Source: CAYUKK01 sp964445305
GTDB lineage: Bacteria > Acidobacteriota > Aminicenantia > Aminicenantales > UBA8522
Direction: 5' to 3'
NCBI GenBank assembly: GCA_964445305.1
Contig: CAYUKK010000062.1
Span: forward strand, 1-8,464
Length of the DNA stretch: 8,464 nt
Below the pieces are notes generated by a model. That model did not search any database and was not told the DNA's origin. It saw nothing but the letters and a program-made list of their open reading frames with translations. Positions 5,115-8,464 of the stretch are shown here, in pieces (positions within the stretch are counted from its first letter, which is position 1; each line of letters starts with the position of its first letter). Position numbers and translations under genes: made by a program.

Positions 5115-7916
5115 GTGAGAAAAACGACGAGGCTGGGAATTTTTCTTGTCATGGTCGGACTCTGGGTTGTCCTTTCTCATCCAGCACATATCTCAGGCGA
5201 GATAAAAAAGGCTCTCACCTGGGAGGACATGATGAAATTCAGGGCCATCATGGACGCCGTGATTTCGCCCGACGGGAAATGGATAGCTTACGCCACGCGG
5301 CCTGACCGTGGGGATGGCGACGTAAGAATCCAGAGTGTTGAGGGAGAAAAGCAATTTGTCATCGAGCGAGGCGCGAAGCCGACTTTTTCGGCCGATTCCC
5401 GTTGGTTGGCAGCGACCATAAGCCCGAAAGCCGTGGATATCGAAAAAGGGGGCAAAGAAAAGCCCAAGGCAGGGCTGGCCCTTCTTGATTTGAGCTCGGG
5501 ACAGCTGGTCTCCTTCGAGAAAGTCGAAGACCGTTCATTTTCTCAAGATAGTTCCTGGCTGGCCTACCGGCTGGCCAAGGAGGCAGACGAGAAGGCGGAA
5601 AAAACGAAAGAAGAAGAGAAAGCTCACGAACCCAAGGTGGTCATGAAAGAGACGGGAAGTCCCCTTATCCTCCGCGAGCTCCGATCCGGAAAAGAAACCC
5701 AGATTCCCGATGTCCTCGCCTATGCTTTTGACGAACAGGGAAAGTATCTGGCCTACGCGGTGGGCAGTCTCGACGGGATGAAAAACGGCCTTTTCGGCAT
5801 AGATTTGAAAAAAGAAGGCCATCCGGCCTTTTCTATCCTGGCGAAAGAGAAAATGGTCTACAAAGAGCCAACCTGGGAAAAAGGCGGCCGTGGCCTGGCC
5901 TTCCTGGTGGCTCCGACCGATGCGGAGGGAAGAACAAGCGAAGCTTCCCTATGGATGTGGACGGCAAAAAAGGGTGATGCTCGGGCCACCGTCACAGCGG
6001 CCCACCTTCCGGCCGGGTGGGTCATTCCGTCGCGCAACAAGCTGACATGGTCAAAAGACGGTCAGCGCATCTTTTTCGGGCTTCAGCCACGTCATATTTT
6101 TGAGCTGAGTTTAGTCAAGAAAGAGGACAGGAAAGAAATCGAGGCTCGTGACCTCTTTGACATTGGCAAAATTCTCGAGAAGAGGGAAGTGGATGTCTGG
6201 CATTGGCAGGATCCGCGGATTATTCCCCATCAAAAGAAACAGTGGGCTCGTCTTAAAGAAAAGACATACCTCGCTGTCCATCACGTGGATAGTGGAAAAA
6301 CGGTCGCCCTCGCCGACTTGGAGGTGACCGATGTCGAAATTCCAGAAAATGGCCGATTTGCCCTCGGCTTCTCCGATGTTCCCTACCTTAAGGAAATCAC
6401 CTGGGATGGGAATTATGTCGATGTTTATCATATCGATATGATGACAGGGCAGAAGACAAAATTTCTGACGCATCAAAGATTCAAACCGTCCCTGTCTCCC
6501 AAGGGTAATTATGCCGTCTATTTTCGGGAAGGCAACTGGCACCTCTATGATGTGCGGTCGAGAACGAGCCGAAACCTTACGGCTCGTGTGTCCGTCCGCT
6601 TCGATGATGAAGAGAACGATGTCCCGGGCGAAGCGCCACCCTATGGCCTGGCCGGCTGGCTGGAAGATGAAAGCGGCCTTCTCATCTCTGACCGATACGA
6701 TATCTGGAAGTTTTCCACAGCTCGAGACGAAGCGGTGAACATAACCGACGGCGCCGGCCGGCTTTCTCGCCTAAGCTTTCGCCTTCTCCGCCTGGATCCA
6801 GAGGAAAAATTCCTGAAAAGGGACGCTGACCTCCTCCTTTTGTCCTACCATAACGAGGCAAAGAACTTCGGTTTCTACAAGGCTAATCTCGCCCGGCCAG
6901 GAGTGTCCAGGCTCCTGGAAGAAAAGAAAAAATACACTTTCCTGGCCAAAGCGAAAGAGGCGGACCGGCTCATCTTCACCCGAGAAAGTTATGATGAATT
7001 TCCCGATATCTGGGTGAGCTCTCTTGATTTCCAGACCATCCGAAGGCTCACGGACGTCAATCCCCAGATAAAGGATTTTGCCTGGGGAAGCGCTGAGCTT
7101 ATCGAGTGGCTGAGCCTGGATGGCCTTCGTCTCCAGGGAGTTCTCATCAGACCGGGAAACTACGAGGCCGGTCAGCGCTACCCCGTCCTCGTTTATTTTT
7201 ACGAAAAATTTTCTCAACGCCTCTACGAGTTCAATCAAGTGGTCGTCAACCACCGGCCCTGTTTTCCCTTCTATGCGAGCCACGGTTATGCGATTTTTCT
7301 CCCGGATATCGTTTATGAGGTGGGACGGCCTGGCTTGTCGGCGACAAAATGTCTCATCCCCGGCGTCCAGAAGCTCATCGAGCTGGGCATCGCCGACCCC
7401 AAGGCCATCGCTTTGCACGGCCATTCGTGGAGCGGCTATCAAACGGCGTTTGTCGTTACCCAAACCAACATCTTCCGTGCCGCCATCGCTGGCGCAGCCG
7501 TGGCGAACATGACGAGCGCCTACGGAGGCATCCGTTGGGAGTCGGGCTTGGCCAGGCAATGGCAGTACGAGAAAGCGCAGAGCCGAATCGGTGCCTCCCT
7601 CTGGGAAAGGTTGGACCGCTACATCGAGAACTCGCCGCTCTTTTTTGCTGACCGCATCCAGACACCGCTCCTTCTCATGTTTGGCGACGAAGATGGGGCG
7701 GTTCCCTGGGAACAGGGGATTGAGCTCTATTTAGCCATGCGCCGGTTGGGAAAGGATTGCGTATTCCTCCAGTACCGGGGAGAGCCTCACCATCCTGAAA
7801 AATATGCCAACAAGCTTGATTATGCCATCCGGATGAAGGAATATCTCGACCATTATCTCAAGGGCTTACCGGCACCCGATTGGATCTCGAAGGGCACTCC
7901 CTACCAGGGCAATTGA
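5115..7916 (+). CDS. Exported S9 family (prolyl oligopeptidase/dipeptidyl peptidase-like) serine peptidase
   Basis: The protein has 933 residues from the GTG at 5115. Residues 1-27 form a Sec signal peptide (basic MRKTTR, hydrophobic 'LGIFLVMVGLWVVLS'), so it is periplasmic or secreted. Residues about 35-640 look like the beta-propeller region, opening with 'LTWEDMMKF' and 'ISPDGKWIAYAT', the WD-like repeats that gate substrate entry in S9 enzymes. The C-terminal alpha/beta-hydrolase (about 650-930) has nucleophile S771 in 'HGHSWSGYQT', acid D860 in 'GDEDGAVPW' and base H892 in 'YRGEPHHPEKY', so the catalytic triad is complete. 'YGGIRWESGLARQWQYEK' is typical of exported S9 peptidases from peptide-scavenging bacteria. 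A Lys/Glu-rich low-complexity insert (155-174) interrupts the propeller and is probably a surface loop. Substrates should be short peptides; proline or dipeptide preference cannot be told. The gene is divergent from the M48 protease and may share its control. Confidence 0.93.
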   Translation: MRKTTRLGIFLVMVGLWVVLSHPAHISGEIKKALTWEDMMKFRAIMDAVISPDGKWIAYATRPDRGDGDVRIQSVEGEKQFVIERGAKPTFSADSRWLAATISPKAVDIEKGGKEKPKAGLALLDLSSGQLVSFEKVEDRSFSQDSSWLAYRLAKEADEKAEKTKEEEKAHEPKVVMKETGSPLILRELRSGKETQIPDVLAYAFDEQGKYLAYAVGSLDGMKNGLFGIDLKKEGHPAFSILAKEKMVYKEPTWEKGGRGLAFLVAPTDAEGRTSEASLWMWTAKKGDARATVTAAHLPAGWVIPSRNKLTWSKDGQRIFFGLQPRHIFELSLVKKEDRKEIEARDLFDIGKILEKREVDVWHWQDPRIIPHQKKQWARLKEKTYLAVHHVDSGKTVALADLEVTDVEIPENGRFALGFSDVPYLKEITWDGNYVDVYHIDMMTGQKTKFLTHQRFKPSLSPKGNYAVYFREGNWHLYDVRSRTSRNLTARVSVRFDDEENDVPGEAPPYGLAGWLEDESGLLISDRYDIWKFSTARDEAVNITDGAGRLSRLSFRLLRLDPEEKFLKRDADLLLLSYHNEAKNFGFYKANLARPGVSRLLEEKKKYTFLAKAKEADRLIFTRESYDEFPDIWVSSLDFQTIRRLTDVNPQIKDFAWGSAELIEWLSLDGLRLQGVLIRPGNYEAGQRYPVLVYFYEKFSQRLYEFNQVVVNHRPCFPFYASHGYAIFLPDIVYEVGRPGLSATKCLIPGVQKLIELGIADPKAIALHGHSWSGYQTAFVVTQTNIFRAAIAGAAVANMTSAYGGIRWESGLARQWQYEKAQSRIGASLWERLDRYIENSPLFFADRIQTPLLLMFGDEDGAVPWEQGIELYLAMRRLGKDCVFLQYRGEPHHPEKYANKLDYAIRMKEYLDHYLKGLPAPDWISKGTPYQGN

Positions 7917-7941
7917 TCAGTCCCCCATCCCTTCGGGAGTG
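7895..7941. repeat. Inverted repeat spanning the two tail-to-tail stop codons
   Basis: CACTCCC (7895-7901) and GGGAGTG (7935-7941) form a perfect 7-bp inverted repeat with a 33-base loop. It encloses the stop codons of both convergent genes. No T-run follows on either side, so a classic terminator is not supported. It may only stabilise the mRNA ends. Confidence 0.25.
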
Positions 7942-8132
7942 ATGCCAGCGATTTTCTCCTGGATCCGTCTGAGTTCTTTTCGCGCTTCTTCGTACAACTT
8001 GGCCTTGAAGGCGAGCGTTTTGATTTCCTTGGTTTCGTTCATCGATTTTTTCAAACGCTCGATGCGCGTGAGGAGCTCCGCCTCTCGTCTTCGCAGGCGG
8101 GCCAAATCGTCACTTTCGTCGGGATCCTTCAT
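7917..8132 (-). CDS. Small charged coiled-coil protein, function unknown
   Basis: This 71-residue protein is not recognised as a family. It is almost entirely charged helix: residues about 7-62 show heptad-like spacing of Leu/Ile/Ala among Arg, Lys and Glu ('DLARLRRREAELLTRIERL', then 'YEEARKELRRIQEKIAGI'). A polar break at about 31-37 suggests an antiparallel helical hairpin or a dimer. It has no cysteines, signal peptide or membrane segment, so it is probably cytoplasmic. Evidence that it is real: a strong GGAGGAG Shine-Dalgarno at 8141-8135, a near-consensus promoter at 8248-8220, and a stop directly abutting the stop of the S9 gene. Such small proteins are often structural or regulatory partners, but nothing here shows which. 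Confidence 0.7.
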   Translation of the reverse strand: MKDPDESDDLARLRRREAELLTRIERLKKSMNETKEIKTLAFKAKLYEEARKELRRIQEKIAGITPEGMGD

Positions 8133-8213
8133 CGCTCCTCCAAAGCTGGAGAATAAGCGCTGGAGATAGTTTCCAGCTCAGGCGTCCGAAGGTTTCTGCG
8201 CTACTCCTTCGAT
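8133..8213 (-). promoter_or_regulatory. Structured 5' leader of the coiled-coil gene with alternative stems near the ribosome binding site
   Basis: From the predicted transcription start near 8213, the RNA begins with a hairpin pairing 8211-8206 with 8192-8187 (six pairs, 13-base loop). AGCUGGA (8178-8172) can then pair with UCCAGC at 8164-8159 or with UCCAGCU at 8150-8144, but not both. CUCC at 8151-8148 can also pair with the GGAG of the Shine-Dalgarno (8141-8138). The stems are short, so the switch model is inference; the complementarity is directly visible. Confidence 0.35.
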
Positions 8214-8219
8214 TTGTCC

Positions 8220-8248
8220 AGAATAGCCAGAACATCCTCGTTTGTCAA
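8220..8248 (-). promoter_or_regulatory. Near-consensus sigma-70 promoter of the coiled-coil gene
   Basis: On the minus strand, TTGACA (8248-8243) is a perfect -35. It is followed after exactly 17 bases by TATTCT (8225-8220), which matches four of six -10 bases. This is the best promoter in the window. It points only at the small coiled-coil gene, with a start near 8213. Confidence 0.65.
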
Positions 8249-8464
8249 TTATCACCCCGAAATTGCCGATAGAAGCACTCGACGGGTCCTGTCGTGGTTC
8301 ACCCCCGGCGCCCCCGAGCGGTCTATCTTGTTTATAATCAGTCAAGAAGATGGGTGGCATCAAACGCTCGGGTCGGCGGGGGGCCCCCGAACCACACCAC
8401 CCCTCGGGTGCATTCGCTATCGTGATAATTTGTTACAAGATGAAGCACTTTCGCTTGCTGATAA
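8249..8464. other. Right-end stretch without a convincing gene, with GC-rich inverted repeats
   Basis: This stretch contains CCCGAGCG (8313-8320) pairing with CGCTCGGG (8364-8371), a GGGGGCCCCC palindrome (8379-8388), and CCCGA (8386-8390) pairing with TCGGG (8404-8408). TATAAT occurs at 8333-8338 on the plus strand without a matching -35. A plus-strand frame is open from ATG 8350 to the window edge, with a second ATG at 8440 (MKHFRLLI...). Neither ATG has a good Shine-Dalgarno, and too little is present to call a gene. I could not fit a tRNA, tmRNA, SRP or RNase P RNA here. Confidence 0.4.

Noticed and set aside
6771..7559. A 262-codon open frame on the minus strand inside the S9 peptidase gene
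   Set aside because: It lies opposite the well-conserved hydrolase domain, has no recognisable domain and no start signal.
7928..7938. UUCG-tetraloop terminator at the end of the convergent pair
   Set aside because: TCCCTTCGGGA gives only a very short stem, has no T-run after it, and lies within coding sequence of the small gene.
8178..8363. A 61-codon open frame on the minus strand (starts Met-Met-Pro-Pro-Ile)
   Set aside because: It overlaps the strong promoter and leader of the coiled-coil gene, has no Shine-Dalgarno, and has an irregular Gly/Pro/Ser composition.
8280..8420. A tRNA, tmRNA, SRP or RNase P RNA gene in the GC-rich right end
   Set aside because: A GGTTC-like string at 8295-8299 resembled a T-arm, but no acceptor stem or anticodon arm could be fitted, and none of the conserved strings of the other RNAs are present.
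1..8464. CRISPR array, insertion sequence or phage genes
   Set aside because: No regularly spaced repeats, transposase motifs, terminal inverted repeats with target duplications, or phage-type proteins were seen.

Overview
The window is bacterial chromosomal DNA with dense, leader-preceded genes, clear Shine-Dalgarno sites and sigma-70-like promoters. It carries five confident genes, none of them mobile. The exported S9 peptidase and exported GH38 mannosidase, together with moderate GC and heavy use of Lys/Glu/Arg, fit a heterotrophic degrader of proteins and glycans. The S9 protein's N-terminal 'LTWEDMMKFRAI' style and its 'GHSWSGYQ' nucleophile elbow remind me of Acidobacteriota/Aminicenantes-type or Bacteroidota-type peptidases. 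That lineage guess is inference from memory, not a search.

Layout. Positions 1-23 look like the last codons of an upstream gene that overlaps, by ATGA, the start of a ProXp-ala/PrdX-type Ala-tRNA(Pro) deacylase (20-517, +). A weak hairpin plus T-tract and a perfect 16-bp palindrome separate it from an exported GH38 alpha-mannosidase (587-3121, +). Just after the mannosidase stop, a well-placed ribosome binding site leads into a small reading frame that is broken by a one-base shift (3126-3319, +). A membrane-anchored M48 (HtpX-like) metalloprotease with two C-terminal zinc ribbons runs the other way (3327-4877, -). A 237-bp divergent control region (4878-5114) follows, with one promoter for each direction and a 14-bp palindrome between them. 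Next is an exported S9 prolyl-oligopeptidase-family peptidase (5115-7916, +), which meets a small coiled-coil protein gene (7917-8132, -) tail to tail with no gap. That small gene has a near-consensus promoter (TTGACA-17-TATTCT) and a leader of about 80 nt with mutually exclusive short stems near the ribosome binding site. The last 200 bases hold GC-rich inverted repeats and no convincing gene.

How the genes relate. The deacylase is a translation quality-control housekeeping gene. The mannosidase and the S9 peptidase are both predicted to be exported and would trim mannosides and peptides outside the cytoplasm. The M48 protease is a likely membrane protein quality-control enzyme and shares a control region with the S9 peptidase, so the two may be co-regulated. 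I found no CRISPR array, insertion sequence, tRNA or rRNA, and no clearly new multi-gene system. The most unusual items are the protease-zinc-ribbon fusion, the palindrome in the divergent promoter region, and the possible RNA switch ahead of the small coiled-coil gene.
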